DNA of 58,509 nt from CAZVAR01 sp964625225 (GCA_964625225.1 CAZVAR010000008.1:1-58509); one strand, 5' to 3'. Positions 1 to 9,443 are shown, counted from the stretch's first letter. Notes: generated from the letters alone by a model not told the origin. Program-made: numbers and translations.

Positions 1-3000
1 AGCTGCGCCAGATCCTCGATCGAGTAGATGTCGTGGTGCGGCGGCGGCGAGATCAATGTCACGCCCGGCGTCGAGTGCCGCAGCCGCGCGATCAGCGACG
101 AGACCTTGAGGCCGGGAAGCTGGCCGCCCTCGCCGGGCTTCGCGCCCTGCGCGATCTTGATCTCGATCTCGGAGCAATTGTTCAGGTACTCCGCAGTGAC
201 GCCGAACCGACCGGAGGCGACCTGTTTGATTGCGGAGCACGGATTATCCCCGTTCGGCCGCGGCACATAGCGCGCCGGATCCTCGCCGCCCTCACCGGAA
301 TCCGACTTGGCGCCGATCCGATTCATCGCGATGGACAGGGTCTCGTGCGCTTCCGGCGACAGGGCGCCGAGCGAGATGCCGGGTGAGACCAGGCGCTTGC
401 GGATTTCCGTGACCGACTCGACCTCGTCGATCGAGACCGGCTTGTCTATGTAGTTGAAGTCCAGCAGATCGCGCAGGTGGATCGGCGGCAGACGCCGGGT
501 CCCTTCACTGTACTTCTTGTAGGTGCTGTAGGAGTCGGTCGCGACCGCGGTCTGCAGCACATGAATCAGATTGCCCTCGAAGGCATGAAGCTCGCCGGAG
601 CGGCGGTACTTGTAGAGACCGCCGATCGGCAGGGCGACGAAGTCTTCGGTAAAGGCGCGACGGTGCAGGTCCAGCACCATTTTCTGGATACCGGTCAGGC
701 CGAGACCGGAGATGCGGGAGGTCATGCCGGGAAAGTAGTGGGCCACCAGCGAGCGCGAGAGTCCGACCGCCTCGAAATTGTAGCCGCCCCGGTAGGAGCT
801 GATGACGGCGATGCCGAGCTTCGACATGATCTTGAGCAGCCCGTCGTCGACCGCCTGCTTGTAGCGGGCGAGCGCCTCCTCGAGCGTGAGGCTGCCGAGC
901 AGACCACGACGCTGCCGGTCCGCGATGCTCTCCTGCGCGAGATAGGCGTTGACCGTCGTCGCCCCGACGCCGATCAGCACGGCGAAATGATGCACGTCCA
1001 TGCACGCGCCGGTACGTACGTTCAGCGACGTGAAGGTGCGCAGGCTCTGCCGAACCAGATGCGTGTGCACGGCCCCGACCGCGAGGATCATCGGGATCGC
1101 CGCGCGTTCGGGTCCGATATCCTTGTCGGAGAGGACGAGATGCGAGCAGCCTCCGCGCACCGCGTCCTCCGCCTCGTGCTGGATGCGCTCGAGCGCCTGG
1201 CGCAGGGCGTGCTGACCATCGGCCACGGCGAAGGTGGCGTCGATGTCGGCGCATGTATCGCCCATGAAGCCGCGCATCGCCTCGAACTCGGCATTGCTCA
1301 GCACGGGAGATTGCAGCTGCAGCAACCGGCACTGGCTCTCGTCCTCGTCGAGGATGTTGCCCAGATTGCCGAGCCGCGTCGCCAGCGACATCACGTGCCG
1401 TTCGCGCAGACTGTCGATCGGCGGGTTGGTCACCTGGCTGAAGTTCTGCCGGAAGAAGTGGTGCAATCCGCGATTCTGCTTGGAGAGCACCGCGACGGGC
1501 GTATCGTCGCCCATCGAGCCAACCGGCTCCTTGCCCTCCTCGGCCATCGGCTGGAGGATCATCTCCAGCTCCTCGATCGTCCAGCCGGCGGCGGCCTGCC
1601 TGCGGCGCAGCGCGTCGCGATCGAACTCGATCCGCTCGACCGCGTCGCGGCGGATGATCGAGTCGAGATGGACGATATTCCGGATCCATTCGCGATAGGG
1701 CCGCCTGGCCGCCAGCCTCGCCTTCAGCTCGTCGTCCCGGTAGAGCCGCCCCTCGACGAGGTCCACCGCAATCATCTGGCCGGGCCCGAGCCGGCCCTTC
1801 TCGATGATCGCCTCCTCCGGCAGCCGCACCATCCCGGCCTCGGAGCCGGCGTAGATCAGGCCGTCGGCGGTGATCGTATAGCGCATCGGACGCAGACCGT
1901 TGCGGTCCATGCCCGCCAGCACCCAGCGCCCGTCATAGGCGGCAAGCGCCGCCGGCCCGTCCCACGGTTCCATCACCGCGTTGCAGTAGCTGTAGAGGCT
2001 CTTCAGCTCATCGGGCATCAGCCGGCTGGCCGACCAGGCTTCCGGCACCAGCAGGGTCTTCGCCATCGGCAGTTCCCGCCCGGCGCGGACCAGCAGCTCC
2101 ATCACCGCGTCCAGCGCCGCCGAATCCGAACTGCCGAGCTGGATGATCGGCTTCAGGTCCTCGATCGCCGCGCCGAACCGGGCACTGGCGAGTCGCGGTT
2201 CGTGACTCTTCATCCAGTTGAGATTGCCGCTGAGCGTGTTGATCTCGCCATTGTGAGCGAGGATCCGGAAGGGCTGCGCGAGTCGCCAGGTGGGGAACGT
2301 GTTGGTCGAGTAGCGCTGATGATAGATCGCGAAGTTCGAGACGAACCGCTCATCGAGCAGGTCCGGATAGAAGGCGGTGAGCTGCTCGGCCAGGCACAGC
2401 CCCTTGTAGATGACCGACCGCGAGGACAGGGAGCAGATGTAGAAATCCGACACACCGGCGGCGAACGCCTGCTTCTCGATCCGCCGGCGGATCACCATCA
2501 GGTCGGTCTCGAACTGCTCGGCCTCGGTCCCGCGGGTATTCGCGATCAGGATTTGCTCGATCTCCGGCCGCGTCGCGTTGGCCTTCTCACCGAGCGCCGC
2601 CGTGTTCACCGGCACCTGCCGCCAGCCATAGATCGTGTAGCCGAGGTCGAGGATCTCGGTCTCGACGATGCAGCGGCAGCGCTCCTGCCCTGCCATGTCG
2701 GTGCGCGGCAGGAAGATCATGCCGACGGCGAGCAGCCCCGGCTGCGGCTCGTGGCCGGCGCGGCGGATATGCTGCCGGAAGAACTCGTGCGGGATCTGCA
2801 CGTGAATGCCGGCGCCGTCGCCGGTGGCACCGTCGGCGTCCACCGCGCCGCGGTGCCAGACCGCCTTCAACGCATTGATCGCCCCGTCGACCACATCGCG
2901 GCGCGGCGTACCGTCGAGCGAGGCAACGAAGCCGACACCGCAGGCATCGTGCTCCTGTGCCGGGTCGTAGAGACCGGCCTCCGCGAGACGTGCGGCATTG

Positions 3001-3056
3001 GCCTGCCATTCCCGCACGAATTCCGGACCGGACAGCTCCCGCACTCCGTCGACCAT
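1..3056 (-). CDS. gltB: Glutamate synthase (NADPH) large subunit, partial
   Basis: Large subunit of glutamate synthase, which moves the glutamine amide to 2-oxoglutarate with electrons supplied through GltD. The gene runs off the window edge: about 1,018 residues of a roughly 1,500-residue family are present. The ATG at 3056 is followed by a 38-residue propeptide, then Cys39 in the motif ACGVGF, the expected N-terminal nucleophile of the class II amidotransferase domain after cleavage. HNGEINT lies near 2255, and the GGQLPGFK and SPPPHHDIYS motifs of the synthase domain lie close to the edge. I checked that the reading frame agrees at 3056, 2255 and 5. It starts 11 bp after gltD, so the order is gltD-gltB in one transcript. 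The Fe-S cysteines lie outside the window. Family call is secure. Confidence 0.95.
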   Translation of the reverse strand, partial: MVDGVRELSGPEFVREWQANAARLAEAGLYDPAQEHDACGVGFVASLDGTPRRDVVDGAINALKAVWHRGAVDADGATGDGAGIHVQIPHEFFRQHIRRAGHEPQPGLLAVGMIFLPRTDMAGQERCRCIVETEILDLGYTIYGWRQVPVNTAALGEKANATRPEIEQILIANTRGTEAEQFETDLMVIRRRIEKQAFAAGVSDFYICSLSSRSVIYKGLCLAEQLTAFYPDLLDERFVSNFAIYHQRYSTNTFPTWRLAQPFRILAHNGEINTLSGNLNWMKSHEPRLASARFGAAIEDLKPIIQLGSSDSAALDAVMELLVRAGRELPMAKTLLVPEAWSASRLMPDELKSLYSYCNAVMEPWDGPAALAAYDGRWVLAGMDRNGLRPMRYTITADGLIYAGSEAGMVRLPEEAIIEKGRLGPGQMIAVDLVEGRLYRDDELKARLAARRPYREWIRNIVHLDSIIRRDAVERIEFDRDALRRRQAAAGWTIEELEMILQPMAEEGKEPVGSMGDDTPVAVLSKQNRGLHHFFRQNFSQVTNPPIDSLRERHVMSLATRLGNLGNILDEDESQCRLLQLQSPVLSNAEFEAMRGFMGDTCADIDATFAVADGQHALRQALERIQHEAEDAVRGGCSHLVLSDKDIGPERAAIPMILAVGAVHTHLVRQSLRTFTSLNVRTGACMDVHHFAVLIGVGATTVNAYLAQESIADRQRRGLLGSLTLEEALARYKQAVDDGLLKIMSKLGIAVISSYRGGYNFEAVGLSRSLVAHYFPGMTSRISGLGLTGIQKMVLDLHRRAFTEDFVALPIGGLYKYRRSGELHAFEGNLIHVLQTAVATDSYSTYKKYSEGTRRLPPIHLRDLLDFNYIDKPVSIDEVESVTEIRKRLVSPGISLGALSPEAHETLSIAMNRIGAKSDSGEGGEDPARYVPRPNGDNPCSAIKQVASGRFGVTAEYLNNCSEIEIKIAQGAKPGEGGQLPGLKVSSLIARLRHSTPGVTLISPPPHHDIYSIEDLAQ

Positions 3057-3067
3057 CGCCGTCTCCC

Positions 3068-4510
3068 TCACGATGCCAGCGCCATTGCGTTTTCGCCCTT
3101 GCCGCGGATGTAACGGTCGATGCTCTCAGCAACATCGCGGCCGTCACGGATTGCCCAGACGACCAGCGAGGCGCCGCGCACGATGTCTCCGGCGGCGAAT
3201 ACGCCCTCCAGGTTGGTCATGCCGGTGCGGAGATCGGCCTTGACCGTGCCCCATCGGGTCAGTGCCAGCTCGGGGCAGCCGAACAGGGTCGGCAGGTCCT
3301 CCGGATCGAAACCCAGCGCCTTCACGACCATGTCGGCATCCACCGTGAAGTGGGAACCCTCGACCGGCTCCGGGGCCTGCCGGCCGGTGGCGTCGGGCAG
3401 GCCGAGATGCATCCGGACGGCACGCACTGCGCGAACCTCCCCGTCGCCGAGGAGCGCCTCGGGAGCCGCCAGCCACACGAACTCGACGCCCTCTTCCTCG
3501 GCATGCTTCACCTCGCGCAGCGAGCCCGGCATGTTGGCCCGGTCGCGCCGGTAGAGGCATTTCACCGACTTCGCCCCCTGCCGCACCGCGGTGCGCACGC
3601 AGTCCATCGCCGTATCGCCGCCGCCGATCACGACCACGTGCTTGCCGGCCGCGTTCAGCGTGCCGTCCTCGAACGCGGGTACCGCATCGCCCAGGCCCTT
3701 CCGGTTGCTGGCAATCAGGTAGTCGAGCGCCGGATGGACGTTGCCGAGACCGACGCCGGGCACCATGAGGTCCCGTGCCGCATACACACCTGTGGCAATC
3801 AGCATCGCATCGTGCCGCGCCCGCAGGTCGCCGAGTGTTGCATCGCGGCCCACCTCGAAATTCAGGTGGAAGGTAATGCCGCCGTCGGCCAGCAGCTTTC
3901 CGCGCCGCTCGACGACCGATTTCTCCAGCTTGAAATTGGGGATCCCGTAGATCAGCAGGCCGCNNNNNNNNNNGTCGTACCGGTCGTAGACGTGGACCTG
4001 GTAGCCTTTGCGGCGCAGCTGCTCGGCAGCCGCCATGCCCGCAGGTCCCGCGCCCACGATGCCGACACTCTCGGGCCGCTCGCGGCGCGGCTTCGGCGGC
4101 CGTACCCAGCCCTGCTCCCAGGCGTTCTCGGTGATGAAGCGCTCGACCGTGCCGATGGTGACCGACTCGAAGCCCTTCTCGATGACGCAATTGCCCTCGC
4201 ACAGCCGGTCCTGCGGACAAATGCGGCCGCAGATCTCCGGCATGTTGTTGGTCGCCGACGCGAGCTCATAGGCCTCCTCGAGCCGGCCTTCCGCGGTCAG
4301 CTTCAGCCAGTCGGGGATGTTGTTCTGCAGCGGGCAATGAATCTGGCAAAAGGGCACGCCGCATTGCGAGCAGCGCGCCGCCTGTTCTGCCGCCTTTTCG
4401 CGTGCGAACTCTTCGTAAATCTCCCGGAAGTCGTGCCGGCGCACCTCGGCCGCACGCTTCTCCGGCATCGCCTTCGGGGTCGTCACGAATTTCAGCATGC
4501 GTTCGGCCAT
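3068..4510 (-). CDS. gltD: Glutamate synthase small subunit
   Basis: Small subunit of glutamate synthase, taking electrons from NADPH by FAD and Fe-S clusters and passing them to GltB. About 480 residues. The N-terminal Fe-S region has CSQCGVPFC, then HCPLQNNIPDW and CGRICPQDRLCEGNC. Next come the FAD-binding GAGPAGMAAAEQL and the NADPH-binding VIGGGDTAMDC, and the C-terminal AAGDIVRGASLVVWAIRDGR. I chose the ATG at 4510 (MAERMLKFV) because the longer reading frame upstream has no family resemblance. A 10-N gap at 3964-3973 removes the residues before GLLIYGIPNFKLEK, but the frame continues. It is followed immediately by gltB. Confidence 0.95.
   Translation of the reverse strand: MAERMLKFVTTPKAMPEKRAAEVRRHDFREIYEEFAREKAAEQAARCSQCGVPFCQIHCPLQNNIPDWLKLTAEGRLEEAYELASATNNMPEICGRICPQDRLCEGNCVIEKGFESVTIGTVERFITENAWEQGWVRPPKPRRERPESVGIVGAGPAGMAAAEQLRRKGYQVHVYDRYDXXXXGLLIYGIPNFKLEKSVVERRGKLLADGGITFHLNFEVGRDATLGDLRARHDAMLIATGVYAARDLMVPGVGLGNVHPALDYLIASNRKGLGDAVPAFEDGTLNAAGKHVVVIGGGDTAMDCVRTAVRQGAKSVKCLYRRDRANMPGSLREVKHAEEEGVEFVWLAAPEALLGDGEVRAVRAVRMHLGLPDATGRQAPEPVEGSHFTVDADMVVKALGFDPEDLPTLFGCPELALTRWGTVKADLRTGMTNLEGVFAAGDIVRGASLVVWAIRDGRDVAESIDRYIRGKGENAMALAS
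3964..3973. other. Assembly gap (10 N) inside gltD
   Basis: Ten unknown bases. The flanks read DRYD before the gap and GLLIYGIPNF after it. The family normally has about two residues plus a Gly-Gly here, roughly 7 nt, so the gap length is probably a placeholder. The frame is kept on both sides. Confidence 0.95.
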
Positions 4511-4823
4511 GGACGTTCCGGATCTCACAGGGGATGCCAGGGCTGTGCCCTGCACAATAGGGCGCATCCTGCAGCGCACAAAGCGAAAACCCACAAGAAT
4601 GACAGTGATGCTTGCCTAATTTCTGCGGATGGCCGTGTTCACAGCATCGGTCACGGCCCCGGCAGTCGAAGTCGGCGCGAATTGGTACCGATCCGGGACT
4701 ATCCGGTCGCGGCAGGCCCGCAGACCGGCATTGCACGATGTCTCTCGCGCTGGTCTGATGCGTTCGCGCTTGCATAAGAGCGCCGCTTGTGGCTTCCGGA
4801 GGGACGCCACGTTCGGAGTCCCC
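4511..4823. promoter_or_regulatory. Divergent gltD / uppP intergenic region
   Basis: 313 bp between divergently transcribed gltD and uppP, so it must hold promoters for both. No convincing gene is seen in either strand. A GGAG Shine-Dalgarno lies about 9 bp before the uppP ATG. There is no clear consensus -35/-10 pair; the most A+T-rich part is about 4577-4622. Confidence 0.5.
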
Positions 4824-5627
4824 ATGCCGTTTGAAGCCACCCTCGGCGCCCTGCTGCTGGGCATCGTAGAGGGTCTCACCGAATTCCTGCCCGTCTCCTC
4901 GACGGGACATCTCATCCTGGTCGGCCAACTGCTCGGATTCGAGGGGCCGCCGGGGCATGTGTTCGAGGTCGCGATCCAGCTCGGCGCAATTCTCGCCGTC
5001 TGTATCGTCTATCTGCGCCTGCTCCTCCGGGTCACGTTCGGCTTGCGATCGGACCCGGCGGCGCAACGCTTCACCGCGGCAGTGCTGCTCGGCTTCCTGC
5101 CCGCCGCGGTCGCGGGCGCGCTGGCGCACGGATTCATCAAGTCCGTGCTGTTCTCGCCCTATGTCGTTTGCACCATGCTGATCGTCGGCGGCATCGCGAT
5201 CCTGGTGATCGAGCGTAATCTTCCGGCACCACGCTGGTTCAAGGTCGAACATTTCCCGGCCCGCCTCGCGCTCGGCATCGGCTGCGCGCAAGTGCTGGCG
5301 CTTGTGCCCGGCGTGTCCCGGTCCGGTGCAACCATCCTCGGGGCGCTGCTGATGGGCGTGGACCGCAAGGCGGCGGCCGAGTTCTCCTTCTTCGTCGCGA
5401 TCCCGACGATGTTCGGCGCCGTCGTCTACGATCTTTACAAGAACCGCGACGGCCTGTCGTCCGATGGCATGCTGCTGATCGCGATCGGCTTCGCCGCCGC
5501 GTTCCTCGCCGCCGCGCTGGTGGTACGCGGCGTGCTCGCCTTCATCGGCCGCTACGGGTTCGCACCGTTCGGCTGGTACCGCATCCTGGTCGGCACGGTG
5601 ATGCTTGCGGTGCTGCTGCTGTCGTGA
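4824..5627 (+). CDS. uppP: Undecaprenyl-diphosphatase
   Basis: Integral membrane phosphatase (BacA/UppP family) that removes a phosphate from undecaprenyl pyrophosphate so the lipid carrier can be reused in peptidoglycan and other envelope polymer synthesis. It also gives bacitracin tolerance. 267 residues, close to the 273 of E. coli. Both signature motifs are present: EGLTEFLPVSSTGH at residues 16-29, and PGVSRSGAT starting at residue 162. Alternating hydrophobic segments run to the C terminus. The ATG at 4824 starts MPFEATLGALLLGIVEG, which matches the family start; the longer upstream frame is not plausible. It is convergent with the next gene, only 6 bp apart. Confidence 0.95.
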   Translation: MPFEATLGALLLGIVEGLTEFLPVSSTGHLILVGQLLGFEGPPGHVFEVAIQLGAILAVCIVYLRLLLRVTFGLRSDPAAQRFTAAVLLGFLPAAVAGALAHGFIKSVLFSPYVVCTMLIVGGIAILVIERNLPAPRWFKVEHFPARLALGIGCAQVLALVPGVSRSGATILGALLMGVDRKAAAEFSFFVAIPTMFGAVVYDLYKNRDGLSSDGMLLIAIGFAAAFLAAALVVRGVLAFIGRYGFAPFGWYRILVGTVMLAVLLLS

Positions 5628-5633
5628 GGGTAA

Positions 5634-6593
5634 TCAGCCGGTCCTGAGCCGCCCGGAACGGGCGAGGGTTCCGCCGCGGCGGAAGCGCGCCAGGTAGGTC
5701 GGGAGCACGACCGCAATGTTCTTGGGTGTGATGCCCAACTCGGCAAAGCCGGGCGCGCCGTCGGCCACCGTGTTGTCGCGCCGCAGCAGCGCGACCTGAT
5801 CGCGCGTGAGCGGCGGCTTCGGTAGCCACTCCAGGAACGTGGCTCCGAACGACGCGAGACCGAACGGGACGGGCACCAGCCAGCGCCGCCGCCCGATCTG
5901 GCGCAGCATGATTTCCATCAGCTCCCGGAACGTATAGACGAGCGGCCCGCCCAGTTCGAAGGTCGCACCGGCCGTCCGCGGGTCCCGGAGCGCTGCCGTG
6001 ACCGCATCCGCCACGTCGCCCACATAGACCGGCTGGACCCGGGTAGTGCCGCCGCCGATCAGCGGCAGCGCCGGCGAATAGCGGGCCATTTGCGCGAAAC
6101 GGTTGAAGAACTCGTCCTCCGGGCCGATCACGATGCTGGGTCGCAGGATCGTCGCGCCGGGAAAGGCGGTGCGGACCGCCGACTCGCCGGCGGCCTTGGA
6201 CCGCCCGTAGCGCGACGGCGAGGCCGGATCGGCACCGATCGCCGAGACGTGGATCAGCCGGCCGACGCCCGCCTCCTGCGCACAGCGCGCGACCAGGCCC
6301 GCACCTTGGACGTGAACCGCGTCGAATGTCTGGCGGCCGCGCTCGTAGAGAATCCCGACCAGGTTGATCACCGCGTCGACACCGGCCAGGGCGTTACGGA
6401 CCGAGGCCTCGTCGCGGATGTCGGTCGCGAACGGCACGATCTGCCCGGGCATGCCCATCGAGGTCAGGAACAGCGCGTGCTCCGGGTGCCGCACCCCGAC
6501 CCGGACGATGGTTCCCGCGTCGGCCAGTCGCTTCACGATGTAGCGACCGAGAAACCCGGACCCGCCTATGACGGTGGCACGACGATGGAACAT
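5634..6593 (-). CDS. NAD(P)-binding atypical SDR, NDUFA9-like (complex I type)
   Basis: 319-residue extended/atypical short-chain dehydrogenase with a Rossmann fold. The nucleotide-binding motif VIGGSGFLGRYIVKRL sits at the N terminus, DIRDEASV follows the second strand, and GVDAVINLVGILYE and HVSAIGADPASPSRYGRSKA fill the usual active-site region. The closest family I recognise is the NDUFA9 / 39-kDa complex I subunit group common in alphaproteobacteria, where members bind NADPH tightly and support complex I rather than oxidise a free substrate. That role is inference. The ATG is at 6593. It converges on uppP and stands alone on its strand. Confidence 0.8.
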   Translation of the reverse strand: MFHRRATVIGGSGFLGRYIVKRLADAGTIVRVGVRHPEHALFLTSMGMPGQIVPFATDIRDEASVRNALAGVDAVINLVGILYERGRQTFDAVHVQGAGLVARCAQEAGVGRLIHVSAIGADPASPSRYGRSKAAGESAVRTAFPGATILRPSIVIGPEDEFFNRFAQMARYSPALPLIGGGTTRVQPVYVGDVADAVTAALRDPRTAGATFELGGPLVYTFRELMEIMLRQIGRRRWLVPVPFGLASFGATFLEWLPKPPLTRDQVALLRRDNTVADGAPGFAELGITPKNIAVVLPTYLARFRRGGTLARSGRLRTG

Positions 6594-6687
6594 GGCGCAT
6601 TCTCTCCAGCGGCTTGGGGGCGGGGCGGCCCGCGGCGCGGGATATTACCGGCTCCGTACGGCGCGGCAACTGCCGGGCAACACCCTG

Positions 6688-6716
6688 TTGACAGGTCCGT
6701 GCCGTCCCACTACATG
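6688..6716 (+). promoter_or_regulatory. Candidate sigma-70 promoter for tRNA-Leu
   Basis: A perfect TTGACA -35 at 6688-6693, a 17-bp spacer and TACATG at 6711-6716 as a weak -10. Predicted start is about 7 nt before the first tRNA base. Placement just before a stable RNA gene supports it; the -10 is poor. Confidence 0.55.
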
Positions 6717-6729
6717 ACCGGTCTACCGC

Positions 6730-6816
6730 GCCCAGGTGGCGGAATTGGTAGACGCGCAGGTTTCAGGTACCTGTGGCCGCAAGGCCGTGGAAGTTCGAGT
6801 CTTCTCCTGGGCACCA
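6730..6816 (+). tRNA. tRNA-Leu (anticodon CAG)
   Basis: 87-nt class II tRNA. The acceptor stem GCCCAGG pairs with CCTGGGC, the anticodon stem CAGGT with ACCTG, and the 7-nt loop TTCAGGT puts the anticodon CAG at 6764-6766, reading CUG codons. A long variable arm built from GGCC repeats identifies a leucine-type class II tRNA. The T arm has GTTCGAGTC. The 3' CCA is encoded in the DNA at 6814-6816. CUG is the main leucine codon in such a GC-rich genome. Confidence 0.95.
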
Positions 6817-6878
6817 CTCGAAATCGTCGAACGGACCGCGCCGTTGCCGCGCCAGCCTCTGCGCGGCGGAAGGATGCG

Positions 6879-7505
6879 ATGGCGGTCGAACTCCACAAGA
6901 ACGATCTTCCCGCGGGCCTGAATCTCGGCCCCGTGGTCGCCGTCGACACCGAGACGATGGGGCTGCGGCCGGAACGCGACCGGCTCTGCCTGGTCCAGCT
7001 CTCGGCGGGCGACGGCAACGCACACCTCGTGCAGTTCCCGCCCGGCGCCGACGGGACGCCGGACTATGCGGCGCCGCGGCTGCGGGCGCTGCTGGCCTCG
7101 CCGCAGGTGCTGAAGATCTTCCATTTCGCGCGGTTCGACATCGCCGTCCTGCGCCGCTATTTGGGTGTCGAGGTCAAGCCGCTGTACTGCACGAAGATCG
7201 CCTCGAAACTGGTCCGGACCTATACCGATCGCCATGGGTTGAAGGATCTGTGCCGGGAGCTGCTCGGGGTGGACATCTCGAAGGAGCAGCAATCCTCGGA
7301 TTGGGGCGCGGACACTCTCAGCATGGCCCAGCTCAATTATGCGGCGGCCGACGTGTTGCACCTGCACGCGCTGCGGGCCGAACTCGACCGCCGGCTCGAC
7401 CGCGAGCGGCGCCGCGCGCTGGCCGAAGCATGCTTCGCCTTTCTGCCGACCCGTGCCGCGCTCGATCTCGAGGGATGGGGAGAGGAGGACATCTTCGCCC
7501 ATTGA
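6879..7505 (+). CDS. RNase D-like 3'-5' exonuclease
   Basis: 208-residue DEDDy-type 3'-5' exonuclease. The metal-binding acidic residues are visible: D23 and E25 in the Exo I motif DTETMG, D87 in HFARFD (Exo II), and Y154/D158 in NYAAADVLHL (Exo III). It consists of the exonuclease domain only. The C-terminal HRDC domains of full-length RNase D are missing, as in many short alphaproteobacterial members. The likely substrate is structured RNA such as tRNA 3' ends, and it lies only 62 bp after tRNA-Leu. The ATG at 6879 starts MAVELHKNDLPAGL; the upstream frame reads through the tRNA and was discarded. Confidence 0.88.
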   Translation: MAVELHKNDLPAGLNLGPVVAVDTETMGLRPERDRLCLVQLSAGDGNAHLVQFPPGADGTPDYAAPRLRALLASPQVLKIFHFARFDIAVLRRYLGVEVKPLYCTKIASKLVRTYTDRHGLKDLCRELLGVDISKEQQSSDWGADTLSMAQLNYAAADVLHLHALRAELDRRLDRERRRALAEACFAFLPTRAALDLEGWGEEDIFAH

Positions 7506-7660
7506 CGGCCTCGTGGCCCCGAGGCATTCGCATCGGTGCGATGCGATCCGCCAACGCCGCCGAAACGGGCTGCACCCGGGACGATGATCTGGGACACACG
7601 ATTCCGGGCGATACCGAGCAAGATTCGGGCCATCCCGCCGGACCGGGCGGCCGGCCACCC

Positions 7661-7689
7661 TTGACAGGAACGGCCGGCGGGCCGATCTG
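7661..7689 (+). promoter_or_regulatory. Candidate promoter for kdsD-lpt-rpoN block
   Basis: Perfect TTGACA at 7661-7666, a 17-bp spacer and a poor -10 (GATCTG, 7684-7689), ending 24 bp before the kdsD ATG. It sits in the 208-bp gap that separates the exonuclease gene from kdsD. Confidence 0.4.
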
Positions 7690-7713
7690 CGAGCGACTGC
7701 GACTCGGTGCCCG

Positions 7714-8697
7714 ATGACCATCCTCGAACGACAGCTTGCGCCGGATGACCGCGACCTCAGCGCCGCACGACGCGTGCTGTATCTGGAGGCCGAGGGCATT
7801 CGGGCCGTAGCGGAGGCCCTGGACGGCGCCTTCACGCGGGCGCTGGATCTGCTGGAGGGCGCGTCCGGCCGCGTCATCGTCACCGGCATGGGCAAGAGCG
7901 GACACGTCGCACGCAAGATTGCGGCGACGCTCGCCTCCACCGGCAGTCCGGCGCAATACGTTCATCCCGCCGAAGCGAGTCACGGCGATCTCGGCATGAT
8001 CACGCGCCAGGATGCCGTGCTGGCACTTTCCAATTCCGGCGCGACGGCGGAGCTCGCGAATCTTCTGGCCCATGCGGCGCGGATCGAGATTCCGGTGGTC
8101 GCCGTCACCGGGCGTGCGGATAGTCCCCTCGCGGAGGCGGCACGGATCACGCTGGTCCTGCCGCAGGTGAACGAAGGCTGCCCGCTGGGCCTCGCGCCCA
8201 CGACGTCGACGACGATGATGCTGGCGCTGGGGGACGCGATCGCGGTCGCCCTGTTGCAACGCAGGGGGTTCTCGGAAGAGGATTTCCAGCGCCTCCATCC
8301 CGGCGGCGCGCTCGGTCAGAAGTTGGTGCGGGTGCGCGATATCATGCACGTAGGCGAGCAGATCCCGCTGGCGGACCCGGACACGCCGATGGCGGAAGCG
8401 CTCGTTACGATGACCGCCAAGAGCTTCGGCTGCGTCGGTGTGCGCGACGGCGCTGGCCGCCTGATCGGCATCGTCACGGACGGCGACCTGCGGCGTCATA
8501 TGAGCCCCGATCTGATCCGAGAGCCGGCCCGGGCCGTGATGACGCCACAGCCCAAGACGATCCGCCCGCAGGCCCTGGCGGCGGAGGCGGTCGCGATCAT
8601 GAACCGGAATGCGATTACCAGCCTGTTCGTGGTCGAAGGCGGCCATCCGGTCGGAATCATCCACCTCCACGACTGCCTGCGGGCGGGGCTGTCCTGA
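7714..8697 (+). CDS. kdsD: Arabinose-5-phosphate isomerase (KpsF/GutQ family)
   Basis: Cytoplasmic isomerase turning ribulose 5-phosphate into arabinose 5-phosphate, the first committed step to Kdo for lipopolysaccharide. 327 residues, the family length. An N-terminal SIS sugar-isomerase domain (about residues 40-180) carries TGMGKSGHVARKIAATLAST and ALSNSGATAEL. Two CBS domains follow, the first starting around VRDIMHVGEQIP and the second around VMTPQPKTIRPQ. It starts an apparent operon with lptC only 2 bp downstream, which fits a shared LPS role. Confidence 0.93.
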   Translation: MTILERQLAPDDRDLSAARRVLYLEAEGIRAVAEALDGAFTRALDLLEGASGRVIVTGMGKSGHVARKIAATLASTGSPAQYVHPAEASHGDLGMITRQDAVLALSNSGATAELANLLAHAARIEIPVVAVTGRADSPLAEAARITLVLPQVNEGCPLGLAPTTSTTMMLALGDAIAVALLQRRGFSEEDFQRLHPGGALGQKLVRVRDIMHVGEQIPLADPDTPMAEALVTMTAKSFGCVGVRDGAGRLIGIVTDGDLRRHMSPDLIREPARAVMTPQPKTIRPQALAAEAVAIMNRNAITSLFVVEGGHPVGIIHLHDCLRAGLS

Positions 8698-8699
8698 GG

Positions 8700-9443
8700 A
8701 TGCCGCCCGCCGACCCGACCGCTCCACGGCCCACCCCGTCCGACGCCGCGGCCGGTCGGCCCGAGGCGCGCCGGTCAGGGCGGGCATCGCAGCGCCGGCA
8801 CTTTTCCTTCGACGCGGCACCGCGACCGGTCGGACAGGCCTATTCCCGCTATGTCCGCTGGCTGCGGCTACTGTTGCCGACCGTCGCTGCCGCAGTGGTA
8901 ACCTTGCTGATCGCCTGGCCGCAGCTGAACTGGCAGGACGCGGCGCCGGAGACCGAGGCCCTCCGCGTGCGGAGCGACGACGGCGATGCCCTCCGCATGC
9001 TCAACCCGCGCTATGTCGGGGTGGACTCGAAGGACCGGCCGTTTACCGTGACGGCCGAGTCGACCCGGCAAGTCGGGCCGGACGCGCAGCAGCTCAGCCT
9101 GGAGCAGCCGCAGGCGGATATTACGCTCGACGACGGAAGTTGGGTTGCCTTGCTGGCCGATCGTGGCATCTACGACCGCGCTGCGAAGAGCCTATTCCTC
9201 GCCGGCAACGTCCAGCTCTTCCATGACGAGGGCTATCAGTTCCAGTCGGAAAGCGCCAGGCTGGACCTCGACGCGGGCATCGCGTCCGGGGACCAGCCGG
9301 TGCGCGTACAGGGCCCGGCCGGTTTTCTGACCGGCGAGGGCTTCCGGATCGAGGACGACGGCCAGACCGTCGTGATCACCGGCCGATCGGCACTCCGCTT
9401 CAATCCTGGAGCCTACGAGGAAGCGGCGGAGCGCCGGCAATGA
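8700..9443 (+). CDS. lptC: LPS export protein LptC
   Basis: Bitopic inner-membrane protein of the Lpt bridge that passes lipopolysaccharide from LptBFG to LptA. 247 residues. A basic, proline-rich cytoplasmic N terminus of about 50 residues is followed by one membrane helix (WLRLLLPTVAAAVVTLLIAW), then the LptC/OstA-like beta-jellyroll with FTVTAESTRQ and LFLAGNVQLFHDEGYQFQSE. The N-terminal tail is longer than in enterobacteria, as is usual in alphaproteobacteria. The stop overlaps the lptA start (ATGA), implying translational coupling. Confidence 0.85.
   Translation: MPPADPTAPRPTPSDAAAGRPEARRSGRASQRRHFSFDAAPRPVGQAYSRYVRWLRLLLPTVAAAVVTLLIAWPQLNWQDAAPETEALRVRSDDGDALRMLNPRYVGVDSKDRPFTVTAESTRQVGPDAQQLSLEQPQADITLDDGSWVALLADRGIYDRAAKSLFLAGNVQLFHDEGYQFQSESARLDLDAGIASGDQPVRVQGPAGFLTGEGFRIEDDGQTVVITGRSALRFNPGAYEEAAERRQ

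Noticed and set aside
477..3113. 878-residue open frame on the plus strand
   Set aside because: Antisense to gltB, whose frame and motifs are continuous. High GC leaves long open frames opposite real genes; composition is Arg/His/Asp-rich with no family match.
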